A stretch of DNA of 64,000 nucleotides from contig NZ_OZ244657.1 of the NCBI RefSeq assembly GCF_965218685.1, positions 868,001 to 932,000 on the forward strand. The letters run 5' to 3'. The notes beneath the pieces were generated by a model, which was given only the letters and a program-made list of their open reading frames with translations, ran no database searches and was not told the DNA's origin. The position numbers and the translations under genes are program-made. Positions 52,256-59,987 of the stretch are shown here, one piece after another. Every line of letters begins with the position of its first letter. The first letter of the stretch is position 1. Source of the stretch: Thalassobius sp965218685 (GTDB lineage: Bacteria; Pseudomonadota; Alphaproteobacteria; Rhodobacterales; Rhodobacteraceae).

Positions 52256-52259
52256 GCTG

Positions 52260-53321
52260 ATGCAGCGCGACCCGGCCTTGCCTCCTGATCCTGACGGCGG
52301 GTGGTCATCAGCGGTTCGGCAATTTCAGAATGCTTTTGTGGTTCCTCCGGATAAGGACGAGCCCCAGCCCCGGTCAGGCGTTCTGAGCGCACAGGGCGCC
52401 TATGTCCCGCGCGGTGCCACTTGGCGGCGCGAGGTCGCAATCACCCTGCCCCCCTCGCCTTTCGAAACTCCTTGCGAACAGCTGTCTGGCCGTTGGCTGT
52501 GGGGGGGCACTTTATTCAATCATTTTGGGCATTTTCTGACCGAAAGCACCGCGCGGCTTTGGGCCCTGAACCCCGAGCATGACGGGATCATTTTTGTCCC
52601 GCGAAAAGGAACCTCGCCTGATCTGAATTGGTACCAAACAGAATTGCTTGGCCTGCTGGTTGGGAATCGCCCCATTCGTCTGATCCGAACCCCCATGCAA
52701 GTCCAAAACCTGGATGTGCCCGGCCAGGGTGTCGGACTGGGACGGATTGCAGGGGGCACGGCGGTCTATCGCGATTTCATTTCCCGCAACTTTGCGTGCG
52801 ACATTCGACCCGAAGGCCCCCGAAACCTGTTCATCTCGCGTTCGGGGATGAGCGTGAAACACGGCGGCTTTGTGGGGGAAAGCATCCTTGATAGCCGCAT
52901 GTCCGCCGCCGGATACACGATTTTCCACCCCGAGCGTCACAGCATCGCAACTCAGATCGCCCGTTATCGCGCCGCTCGGCGGATTGTGGGTTTTGACGGC
53001 AGTGCGCTGCACCTTTTGGCCATGGTGGCACGGCCCGACCAAGAGATCGCGATCATCCTGCGCCGTCCTGCGGGCAAAAGTAGCGCTTTGCGCCGACAGA
53101 TGGCGGCCTTTACCGGGCGTCCGGCACATCTGGTTCACGCTTTGCCTGACGCCATCCAAATGGCCGTCGGCAAAAAACACAGCATCAAAGAGCTCGACCT
53201 TTTGAAAATCGGGCAAGAGCTTTGCGCGCAAGGGTTTATCGACGCAGATCAGTATTGGCCCGCACTGACCGAAACCGAGTCCGCAGCGGTTGATGCCCAA
53301 CTGGAAGACCTTGAAGCCTAG
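52260..53321 (+). CDS. glycosyltransferase family 61 (DUF563) protein
   Basis: The 353-residue protein has WLWGGTLFNHFGHFLTESTARLWAL, the H-x-GHFL-E-ARLW-type motif of GT61, then LLGLLVGNRPIRLIRTPMQVQNLDVPG. NLFISRSGMSVKHGG and a DGSALHLLAMVARPDQEIAIILRR segment near the C-terminal catalytic part follow. GT61 enzymes add pentoses or other sugars to glycans; the acceptor here is unknown. It begins four bases after regA without a clear ribosome site, so translation may be coupled. Its stop shares CTAG with the convergent acetyltransferase. Confidence 0.82.
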   Translation: MQRDPALPPDPDGGWSSAVRQFQNAFVVPPDKDEPQPRSGVLSAQGAYVPRGATWRREVAITLPPSPFETPCEQLSGRWLWGGTLFNHFGHFLTESTARLWALNPEHDGIIFVPRKGTSPDLNWYQTELLGLLVGNRPIRLIRTPMQVQNLDVPGQGVGLGRIAGGTAVYRDFISRNFACDIRPEGPRNLFISRSGMSVKHGGFVGESILDSRMSAAGYTIFHPERHSIATQIARYRAARRIVGFDGSALHLLAMVARPDQEIAIILRRPAGKSSALRRQMAAFTGRPAHLVHALPDAIQMAVGKKHSIKELDLLKIGQELCAQGFIDADQYWPALTETESAAVDAQLEDLEA

Positions 53322-53797
53322 TCCAGATCAAAGCGTTTGTGCACTTTGGCAAAGCCCTGTCCCTGCCCTGACGTGCTTGACCAATCCTCGAACCCACGGC
53401 TTTGGTAATAGGCCAGGCCGCCTGTGTTATCCGCCCTGATCGAGGCATTGATCCATCTGTAACCAAAGCCCTGCGCGGATGCTTTGCTACGATCAAACAA
53501 GGCCGAGCCTACGCCCAGACCAGTCTGACCGACGCGGACGAATGTGGCAATGTCTACGGCCTCGGGGGGAAGCCACGGATTTGGTGCAATCCATTGAAAC
53601 CCCAGCAGATTACCCTGCTCGTCCTCGGCGATATGCCAAGCGGCACCCTGGGGATAGCGCGCCATTTTCTGCGCCAGGCCTTCGCCAGTCACCGGTTCGG
53701 TGTACGCGGTGGTTCCGCCTATTTCTATGATTTGGTTCAGCAGTTCAGCCATGGGCCGTGTGTCAAGCGGACCGGCTTTCCGGATAAGGACCGTCAT
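53318..53797 (-). CDS. GNAT-family N-acetyltransferase (phosphinothricin-acetyltransferase-like)
   Basis: The 159-residue protein begins with TVLIRKAGPLDTRPMAELLNQIIEIGGTTAYTEPVTGEGLAQKM. The acetyl-CoA motif follows (FVRVGQTGLGVGSALFDRSKASAQGFGYRWINASIRADNTGGLAYYQSRGF). The Q/R-x-x-G-x-G/A segment appears as QTGLGVG. The layout fits PAT/YncA-type GNATs, which acetylate small amines. The substrate is unknown. It overlaps the HD-domain gene by four bases and is probably co-expressed with it. Confidence 0.82.
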   Translation of the reverse strand: MTVLIRKAGPLDTRPMAELLNQIIEIGGTTAYTEPVTGEGLAQKMARYPQGAAWHIAEDEQGNLLGFQWIAPNPWLPPEAVDIATFVRVGQTGLGVGSALFDRSKASAQGFGYRWINASIRADNTGGLAYYQSRGFEDWSSTSGQGQGFAKVHKRFDLD

Positions 53798-54387
53798 ATC
53801 TGGCTCAGCAATGTTTCATGACGGTGCGTATAGTCTGCCCGCACCTCGACGGGGGGGCGCAGGTGGATATCCAGCCCTTCGGTCAGAGTGGTATCGGGCC
53901 TGCCGAAGAATTTGTTTGCTTCGGCGACAGAAAACCCCGCGATTTGCACGGCCTCCATCCAGGCGCTGACACGATCGGCGCGTTTGATCTGTTTCTTTAC
54001 ACTTGCAGGGATCTGCGCGGGCAGGCCAAAGCGGATGTGAATCGCGGCCGTCAGGCGTTGATCCAGCTGGCCATAGCCAGGTCCGACCGCGTTCTTCACC
54101 GGGCTGATCATGTCACCGATTACGTATTCCGGGGCATCGTGCAGCAGCGCGGCCAGCTGCCATTTTGGCGGAGCTTTGGGGTACATCCGGGTGAACAGCT
54201 GCTCGACCAGAATCGAGTGCTCGGCCACGGAATAGGGGAAATCCCCTATGGTCTGACCGTTCCAGCGGGCCACAAAGGCCAGACCGTGGGCGATGTCCTC
54301 GATCTCGATATCCATTGGCGTCGGGTCCAGCAAGTCTAACCTGCGACCCGAAAGCATGCGCTGCCATGCGCGGGGGGGCTGTGCCAT
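53794..54387 (-). CDS. HD-domain phosphohydrolase, YfbR-like
   Basis: The 197-residue protein has FPYSVAEHSILVEQLF, LAALLHDAPEYVIGDMISPVKNAV and KRADRVSAWMEA, giving the H, HD and D residues of the metal-binding HD domain. Similarity in layout to 5'-deoxynucleotidase YfbR suggests action on nucleoside monophosphates, but the exact substrate is not visible. The start is ATG at 54387. It lies upstream of the GNAT gene and 24 bases downstream of the FkbM gene. Confidence 0.82.
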   Translation of the reverse strand: MAQPPRAWQRMLSGRRLDLLDPTPMDIEIEDIAHGLAFVARWNGQTIGDFPYSVAEHSILVEQLFTRMYPKAPPKWQLAALLHDAPEYVIGDMISPVKNAVGPGYGQLDQRLTAAIHIRFGLPAQIPASVKKQIKRADRVSAWMEAVQIAGFSVAEANKFFGRPDTTLTEGLDIHLRPPVEVRADYTHRHETLLSQI

Positions 54388-54411
54388 CTCTACCTCGGGG
54401 CTTTTCGTTGG

Positions 54412-55101
54412 TTATAACACCCGGTCCGCGGGGGCAAAGACCCTGTTGGCGTGGACCTTGCGTTTCAGCTCGTACCCCAGGTGGCCCAGCTTGGCCTTGA
54501 TCCAGCGTTTATAGCGAAACTCCTCAAGGATCAGGATGGGCCTAGAGCGGGCGATGATGTCCATCGCGCCCTCAAGCGCTGCGCGTTCGTGCCCTTCGAC
54601 ATCCAACTGCAGGATCGAGACATTCCGATCGCTGGGGATCACGCTGTCCAACCGGATCGAGGGCACGCTCTCCACCCCCGGTCCGTCCTGTTCGACATAT
54701 CGGCTGTGCCCTCCCAGAGGGTTGCCCTGATCATCGCAGGTCTTGAACAGGATCTCTCGGTCCGCGTTGGACACAGCGGCATGAGTCAGGGTGATATTGC
54801 CCAGATCATTCAAGGCAATTGTCTGTCTGGCGTGGTGATGCGAGTTCGGGTTCGGCTCGAACGCCCAAATCCGGGCTCCGTCGGCCATCCCGGCGCTGAG
54901 GCCCGGCAGAAAATCCCCGAAAAACGTGCCTGCATGGATAATATCACCCTGCCCTGCATTCTGGCGCATGAACTGGATGGTGCGGGGTTCGTAAACCTTG
55001 CCGGACTTAATCAGCCGGACAGCGGGGCGATGATCCAGGCCAGGGGGCACGGAATATCGGCCATACTCATTCTGGGCTTCTAAACTATCAACAACACTCA
55101 T
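54412..55101 (-). CDS. FkbM-family SAM-dependent methyltransferase
   Basis: The protein, about 229 residues, has a SAM-binding fold. GDIIHAGTFFGDFLPGLSAGM is followed by ARIWAFEPNPNSHHHARQTIALND, the E-P-N-P motif of FkbM enzymes. ILQLDVEGHERAALEGAMDIIARSRPILILEE, the D-V-E-G-E-like motif, comes later. FkbM enzymes O-methylate sugars or small molecules; near glycosyltransferases a sugar substrate is plausible. I prefer ATG at 55101 (MSVVDSLEAQ) to an upstream TTG at 55158; neither has a strong ribosome site. Confidence 0.8.
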   Translation of the reverse strand: MSVVDSLEAQNEYGRYSVPPGLDHRPAVRLIKSGKVYEPRTIQFMRQNAGQGDIIHAGTFFGDFLPGLSAGMADGARIWAFEPNPNSHHHARQTIALNDLGNITLTHAAVSNADREILFKTCDDQGNPLGGHSRYVEQDGPGVESVPSIRLDSVIPSDRNVSILQLDVEGHERAALEGAMDIIARSRPILILEEFRYKRWIKAKLGHLGYELKRKVHANRVFAPADRVL

Positions 55102-55230
55102 GCAGGCCGCCAGATTGTGGAATATTGATAAACAATCACTAGCCGCAGACTTTGGCAAGAATTTGACCCGAGGCTTGTCATTGTTACATCACACCAAGAG
55201 TGATACACGCGCGCCAACAACGCAGGAGCC

Positions 55231-56622
55231 ATGCCCGTGACCGACTACATCGTTAAAGACATCTCTCTGGCTGATTTCGGCCGTAAAGAGCTGGATATTG
55301 CCGAAACTGAAATGCCGGGCCTGATGGCGCTGCGCGAGGAATACGGCGAAGCAAAGCCCTTGGCCGGTGCGCGCATCGTCGGCTCGCTTCACATGACCAT
55401 TCAGACGGCCGTTCTGATCGAAACGCTGGTGGCGCTGGGCGCGGATGTGCGCTGGGCCTCGTGTAATATCTTTTCCACGCAGGATCACGCGGCGGCGGCG
55501 ATTGCAAAGGCAGGCGTTCCGGTTTTCGCGATCAAGGGCCAAACCCTTGAGGAACATTGGGATTATCTGGACAAATCTTTCTTGTTCCCCGAAGGCCCCA
55601 ACATGATCCTGGATGATGGTGGTGATGCGACCCTCTATGTTCTGCTGGGTGCCCGCGCCGAAGCAGGCGAGGATATTCTGCCCGCCCCGTCCTCGGAAGA
55701 AGAGGTCGTGATCAAGGCGCAGATCCAGAAGCGCATGCAGGAAAGCCCCGGTTGGTTCACCAAGACCCGCGATGCGATCCAAGGCGTGTCCGAGGAAACC
55801 ACCACCGGCGTAAACCGCCTGTATCAACTGGTACGCGACGGTCTGCTGCCCTTCCCCGCGATCAACGTGAACGACTCGGTCACCAAATCGAAGTTCGACA
55901 ACAAATATGGCTGTAAGGAATCGCTGGTTGATGGCATCCGCCGCGCCACAGATACCATGATGGCTGGCAAGGTCGCCGTGGTCTGCGGCTATGGTGATGT
56001 GGGCAAAGGCTCGGCCGCCTCGCTGCGTGGCGCCGGCGCGCGTGTGAAAGTCACCGAGATTGACCCGATCTGCGCGCTGCAAGCCGCCATGGACGGGTTC
56101 GAGGTGACCACGCTGGAAGATGCCGTGTCAGACGCCGATATCTTCGTCACCACCACCGGCAACAAGGACGTGATCCGCATCGAGCATATGCGCGCGATGA
56201 AGGACATGGCCATCGTCGGCAACATCGGTCACTTCGACAACGAAATTCAGGTCGCCAACCTGAAGAACCACAAGTGGACCAACATCAAGGACCAGGTGGA
56301 TATGATCGAGATGCCCAGCGGCAACCGTATCATCCTGCTGTCCGAAGGCCGCCTGCTGAACTTGGGCAACGCCACTGGCCACCCCTCGTTCGTGATGTCC
56401 GCCAGCTTTACCAACCAGGTGCTGGCCCAGATCGAGCTGTTCACCAAGGGCGACGAATACGAAAACAAGGTCTACATCCTGCCCAAACATCTGGATGAAA
56501 AGGTCGCGCGCCTGCATCTGGAACGTATCGGCGTGAAGCTTTCGACCCTGTCCAATGACCAGGCGGAATATATCGGCGTCACCCCCGAGGGCCCGTTCAA
56601 GCCCGATCACTACCGCTACTGA
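55231..56622 (+). CDS. ahcY: adenosylhomocysteinase (SAH hydrolase)
   Basis: AhcY splits S-adenosylhomocysteine into adenosine and homocysteine, removing the inhibitor of methyltransferases. The 463-residue protein has DYIVKDISLADFGRKELDIAETEMPGLM, SCNIFSTQDHAAAAI and DDGGDATL. The NAD-binding VVCGYGDVGKGSAASLRGAGARVKVTEIDP follows, and the protein ends in PDHYRY, the conserved C-terminus with the tetramer-contact Lys/Tyr. ATG at 55231 follows AGGAG. No SAH riboswitch was recognised in the short leader. Presence downstream of the reg cluster is typical. Confidence 0.97.
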   Translation: MPVTDYIVKDISLADFGRKELDIAETEMPGLMALREEYGEAKPLAGARIVGSLHMTIQTAVLIETLVALGADVRWASCNIFSTQDHAAAAIAKAGVPVFAIKGQTLEEHWDYLDKSFLFPEGPNMILDDGGDATLYVLLGARAEAGEDILPAPSSEEEVVIKAQIQKRMQESPGWFTKTRDAIQGVSEETTTGVNRLYQLVRDGLLPFPAINVNDSVTKSKFDNKYGCKESLVDGIRRATDTMMAGKVAVVCGYGDVGKGSAASLRGAGARVKVTEIDPICALQAAMDGFEVTTLEDAVSDADIFVTTTGNKDVIRIEHMRAMKDMAIVGNIGHFDNEIQVANLKNHKWTNIKDQVDMIEMPSGNRIILLSEGRLLNLGNATGHPSFVMSASFTNQVLAQIELFTKGDEYENKVYILPKHLDEKVARLHLERIGVKLSTLSNDQAEYIGVTPEGPFKPDHYRY

Positions 56623-56641
56623 TCATCGCCAAAATTCGCGT

Positions 56642-56675
56642 AAATCGCCCGTCACCCTGTGTGGCGGGCGAATTT
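56642..56675 (+). terminator. terminator after ahcY
   Basis: AAATCGCCCGTCAC pairs with GTGGCGGGCGAATTT over a five-base loop, with one bulge and one G-T pair, about 20 bases after the ahcY stop. It is followed by TCGTTT rather than a long T-run. Confidence 0.65.
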
Positions 56676-56845
56676 CGTTTCGGGCTTCCCCTAGGGAAGA
56701 GGGGAAATTCCGCCGCTCAGCCTCAGATATGGCGCCGCAGCGGAGAAAATTCTTGTTCCGTCGCGTTTTCGGGGTACGCTTCGGCACAACCCAGGATTTG
56801 GGTTTTACGATAACGGGCAGTAGGCCCAAGGATTGGGAGTTTGAA

Positions 56846-57187
56846 ATGGGAAAACGGGACGATCTGATCGCCAAATACGCGGACGACCTGAAAAATAAAT
56901 GCGGAATGAACCCCGACATGGACCTGCTGACCAAGGTCACAATCGGATGCGGTCCCGCGATCTATAATGACGATGCGTCGACCGTCGCTGCCACGCAGGA
57001 AAGCGAGCTGGAAACCGTCAAGAACAACTTCCTGATCAAAAAGCTGGGCCTGGCCGACGGGCCCGAGCTGATGGATGCGATCAACTCGGTAATCGAGACC
57101 TATGGCCGCTCCGAGCGCAACAAATACCGCGCTGTGGTCTACTACATGCTGACCAAGCACTTCGGCAAAGAATCGATCTACGGCTGA
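56846..57187 (+). CDS. DUF2853-family small protein
   Basis: The 113-residue cytoplasmic protein (MGKRDDLIAKYADDLKNKCGMNPDMDLLTKVTIGCGPAIYN...) is rich in charged helices and ends in YYMLTKHFGKESIYG. This pattern matches DUF2853, of unknown function. The ATG at 56846 is preceded by GGGAG; the frame is open to 56555 but overlaps ahcY and looks non-coding there. A strong terminator follows. It appears to be a single-gene unit; 170 bases separate it from the ahcY terminator. Confidence 0.82.
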   Translation: MGKRDDLIAKYADDLKNKCGMNPDMDLLTKVTIGCGPAIYNDDASTVAATQESELETVKNNFLIKKLGLADGPELMDAINSVIETYGRSERNKYRAVVYYMLTKHFGKESIYG

Positions 57188-57207
57188 TATTGGTGTCTTG
57201 CACTGCG

Positions 57208-57234
57208 AACGCCCGCCCATTCCGGCGGGCGTTT
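57208..57234 (+). terminator. terminator after the DUF2853 gene
   Basis: AACGCCCGCC pairs with GGCGGGCGTT over a six-base loop and is followed by TTT, 20 bases past the stop. Confidence 0.8.
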
Positions 57235-57367
57235 TGCATTTGAACAGTATTCTAAACACTCGGCATTAGGGCCAGTGCGTTGATTGCGCTATGTTGATTG
57301 AAAGCCGAGTCAGGATGGCCGGCCCCGGAAAAGTTTCGCGTGTGGTGAGTAGGGAGCACGTGGGGAA

Positions 57368-57399
57368 GCGGAGGGGTCAGCCATTGCCGGCCTCTCCGC
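57368..57399 (+). terminator. hairpin with T-rich tail in an intergenic region
   Basis: GCGGAGGGG pairs with CCTCTCCGC at eight of nine positions over a 14-base loop and is followed on the plus strand by ATTTTATTT. It could end a short RNA made from the 57241-57400 gap, since no plus-strand gene precedes it there, or act for the minus-strand gene. Confidence 0.35.
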
Positions 57400-57402
57400 A
57401 TT

Positions 57403-58518
57403 TTATTTGAACTTGCTGCGTCGGTCTTTGTGAAATGCAAAGAATTCTACCCATGCTGCGGGGCTAAGGCTTTTGCGCAGGGCTTGTCGCCTGTAGGCCT
57501 TGTTGAGAACAAAGCGACGCAGATAGTGGCGCAACCAAAATGCATTGTCCTGGGCGCGGGCCTCATCCGGGTCTCCAAAAGACCGCAAGGCGCGGGCGGC
57601 CCAGCCTGTTGGGGCCAGATTGGCGGCCCCGCACAGGCCGTCAGCCAGCTGGGTCAGATCCTTCAACCACGCCCCGAGTTTATGCGTATTCAGCCGGTTT
57701 AGAGCCTGATTTTGTGCCCTTTCAGGCAATTTTTGCAGATACTGAATGTGGTCCGCCAACAGCCTGAGATTCAGGCTGGCAGTTTCGTGCCGCAGCTCTT
57801 GCCCATGCAGAATGTGGTGTAAAAACCGGTCTTCAAGGTTGGGGATCATGACGCCTTCGATCCCGCTTGGCGTGGCTCGGGCAATAACATCGGATGCGGG
57901 CAAGACTTGCGCCACTGAATCCGAGCCTGCTTCGACATGCAGTTCGATGGTGAACACCCAATCGGGATGGGAGATCTGCGCAAGGTGGTGATGGGCGCGG
58001 GGTTGCACCAGTTGGTCCGCGGTGCTGAGCCCCTTGGCCTGTCGCAGCAGTTGGGCAGCCTGAGGGGCTTGTGCGGCCGGAACCAGCAAATCCAGATCGC
58101 TGATATATCGATGTTCGGGCGTGGCGTGCAGGGGGTCCAGAACATCGGCGCCCCCCTTCAGTGCCACAACCGAGATGCCATGTGGCGCCAGTATCGCAGC
58201 GATCTGACGAAGCTGCGTGATGGCATGTTGATTGCGATCCCGGTTGGCGCGCTGCATCTCGGCGAAATAGATGCCCAAGTCTTCGGGGATATGGGTGCTT
58301 AGCTTGGGATTTCGCTGAAACGCGCTGTGCAGGATCACCTGGCCATAAGACTGATTGGCGATTGCGGCCAGATGCTCGGGCTGAGCGTTGGCCAGATCTT
58401 GCTCCAGATCGTCATATGCGGGCCTGTCCAGCGCCACCAACAACAGCCCAAGAACTGCGCGGTGAGATGCCGACCCGCACAGACCTAGGTTTCGTGAGAT
58501 GACATCAGCTTCAGACAT
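57403..58518 (-). CDS. nucleotidyltransferase family protein (NTP_transf_5 type)
   Basis: The 371-residue protein has ISVVALKGGADVLDPLHATPEHRYISDLDLLVP. It carries the KGG (residues 121-123) and DLDLLV (141-146) motifs of the uncharacterised NTP_transf_5 nucleotidyltransferases, in which the Asp pair binds metal. Helical repeats and a basic C-terminus (RRQALRKSLSPAAWVEFFAFHKDRRSKFK) follow. Such enzymes accompany HPr-kinase-like proteins in several peptide-modification clusters, including some lasso peptide loci. I chose ATG at 58518 (MSEADVISRN). It overlaps the kinase-like gene by 34 bases and is the last gene of the four-gene run. Confidence 0.8.
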   Translation of the reverse strand: MSEADVISRNLGLCGSASHRAVLGLLLVALDRPAYDDLEQDLANAQPEHLAAIANQSYGQVILHSAFQRNPKLSTHIPEDLGIYFAEMQRANRDRNQHAITQLRQIAAILAPHGISVVALKGGADVLDPLHATPEHRYISDLDLLVPAAQAPQAAQLLRQAKGLSTADQLVQPRAHHHLAQISHPDWVFTIELHVEAGSDSVAQVLPASDVIARATPSGIEGVMIPNLEDRFLHHILHGQELRHETASLNLRLLADHIQYLQKLPERAQNQALNRLNTHKLGAWLKDLTQLADGLCGAANLAPTGWAARALRSFGDPDEARAQDNAFWLRHYLRRFVLNKAYRRQALRKSLSPAAWVEFFAFHKDRRSKFK

Positions 58519-59615
58519 GCAGGCACAGATTGTGAGGACGAAGAATAGTGCAGCGCGTACGCGGGCACATCGTTCAGAAAATTGCACAGGGGTGCAAGGT
58601 TGCTTTTGTGTGAACGGGACAGGCGACTACCCGCCTGCAGACCCTGAATCAGAGCCTGTTCCGGCGTAAGTCGGACCATTTCGAAAGAAGCATCCGGATG
58701 AAAGTGCGGAAAAATCAGCGCTGCGATTGGCCGTTTTTCCCCCACCCGAGGCGCTTGCGCGCGATGCAAAGGAAGATAGCGCACGCCTTGCCGTGGGCTT
58801 TGCGGCGTCAGACCGAACCGCGTTTGCAGATCGATGATTTCGGGCAGGTCCCAGGCGGTGGCCTTGACGCCCGCAGCCGTCGGAAAGCAAAGCGCAGTGC
58901 GTCCGTCTCGGTGAAGGGGGATATGGTCGTCGCCAAGATAGCTGCACCCCGCAGCCACAAGGCCAAGGGTCAGGGTGGATTTGCCTTGTCCGCTGTCACC
59001 GCAGATCATCAGTGCCTGATTGCCGTCCGCGACACAGCCGGCATGAAAGACGGCGGCAACATCTTGCTGGCCGCACAGGTCCTCGGCCAATTCGCGAATA
59101 ATGACAAACCGCGCGGCATCCAATGGGATCGAGCCACTGAGCGGGCGTTCGCCATCAAAAATCGCAAAACCAGTTTGGGTGCGCTGCGCACTTAACGCCC
59201 GACCTTCAGGGCCGGGCAGGGGAGGCATGTGGCCAAGGATGGTGCTGACCTGCTCGGCCAGCGTTTCGTCGCTAATCAGCACTTGCCCGTTTCCGCCGGC
59301 CCCACCGAACCGCAATGTCGTGCCGACTGACGGCGAATAGTCGACAGGATCGGGAAATTCGGGGGCAGAGGACAAAAGCAGCCCGGCTTTTTCCCAAGTG
59401 CTCAGAACGGTTTGGACGGCCGTCAGAGCAGCGGTTTGATCCTTAGGGGTTTCGGCGAGATTTCGCGCGATTTGTTCGGGGCTTAGGCCATTGGCCAAAC
59501 CCTGATGAATGGAACTTCCGAAATCGTTGGTCAAAACGATTGCCCCCGAAGCAACAGACAGTAACGCGATAGAGTCACCAATCTGATGTGATTGAATCAG
59601 GGGTTGGGCGGTCAT
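58485..59615 (-). CDS. PqqD-like (RiPP recognition) domain fused to an HPr-kinase-like domain
   Basis: The 376-residue protein has two parts. Residues about 12-85 (SIALLSVASGAIVLTNDFGSSIHQGLANGLSPEQIARNLAE... VLSTWEKAGLL) have the beta-strand and three-helix layout of PqqD/RRE domains, which bind leader peptides. From about residue 140 an HPr-kinase-like fold follows, with VFHAGCVADGNQALMICGDSGQGKSTLTLGLVAAG (Walker A 206-214), LGDDHIPLHRDGRTALCFP, and a late FPHFHPDAS. It may phosphorylate or otherwise modify a peptide that the RRE part holds. The fusion and its partners suggest a peptide-modification system; the substrate is inferred to be the adjacent short peptides. Confidence 0.78.
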   Translation of the reverse strand: MTAQPLIQSHQIGDSIALLSVASGAIVLTNDFGSSIHQGLANGLSPEQIARNLAETPKDQTAALTAVQTVLSTWEKAGLLLSSAPEFPDPVDYSPSVGTTLRFGGAGGNGQVLISDETLAEQVSTILGHMPPLPGPEGRALSAQRTQTGFAIFDGERPLSGSIPLDAARFVIIRELAEDLCGQQDVAAVFHAGCVADGNQALMICGDSGQGKSTLTLGLVAAGCSYLGDDHIPLHRDGRTALCFPTAAGVKATAWDLPEIIDLQTRFGLTPQSPRQGVRYLPLHRAQAPRVGEKRPIAALIFPHFHPDASFEMVRLTPEQALIQGLQAGSRLSRSHKSNLAPLCNFLNDVPAYALHYSSSSQSVPACLKLMSSHET

Positions 59616-59687
59616 AACGGCCTGCCTTGAATTGTCGTTTTCCGCCAGCGTCCACGGCCTTGGGTTTCGGATCTCTACGGGAGAAGC

Positions 59688-59882
59688 CTATTTGTTGCCT
59701 TTGCCGCCCGTCCCGCACCAAGGCGGTGGGTTGGGGGTGCTGCAAGCGGCTTGAGCTGCGGCTTCGTCAGCGGTCAGGGCGACCACGGTGGTGCTTCCGA
59801 TCACAGCCGAGTATTTTCCGACGGCCCGCAAAGCGTCGCGTCTTGTATAGACCTTCTGGTCCGAGTCTTGATTGCTGCTCAT
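59688..59882 (-). CDS. short peptide 1 with twin-arginine-like leader and Cys-x8-Cys motif
   Basis: The 64-residue product contains YTRRDALRAVGKYSAVIG, then VVALTADEAAAQAACS and NPPPWCGTGG. It is a paralogue of the 114-residue peptide upstream, identical at most leader positions. Cys47 and Cys56 are separated by eight residues. The RR plus hydrophobic run and AAAQA-A cleavage-like site could be a Tat signal or a RiPP leader. GGAGG lies six bases before the ATG at 59882. A TGTGATAAT sequence upstream could be an extended -10. The stop is 72 bases before the RRE-kinase gene start on the same strand. Confidence 0.72.
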   Translation of the reverse strand: MSSNQDSDQKVYTRRDALRAVGKYSAVIGSTTVVALTADEAAAQAACSTPNPPPWCGTGGKGNK

Positions 59883-59987
59883 TACTGCCTCCGAGCTTTT
59901 TGCCCTGTATTATCACAATTTTTAGCAATTGTTTAGAAAGACTTGCGCGGGCGGTTTGGGGCGCGGCCCGCTACGGTCATCCCTGAA

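Noticed and set aside
55102..55230. SAH riboswitch in front of ahcY
   Set aside because: The leader is short and I see none of the conserved SAH-aptamer core; only an ordinary AGGAG site is visible.
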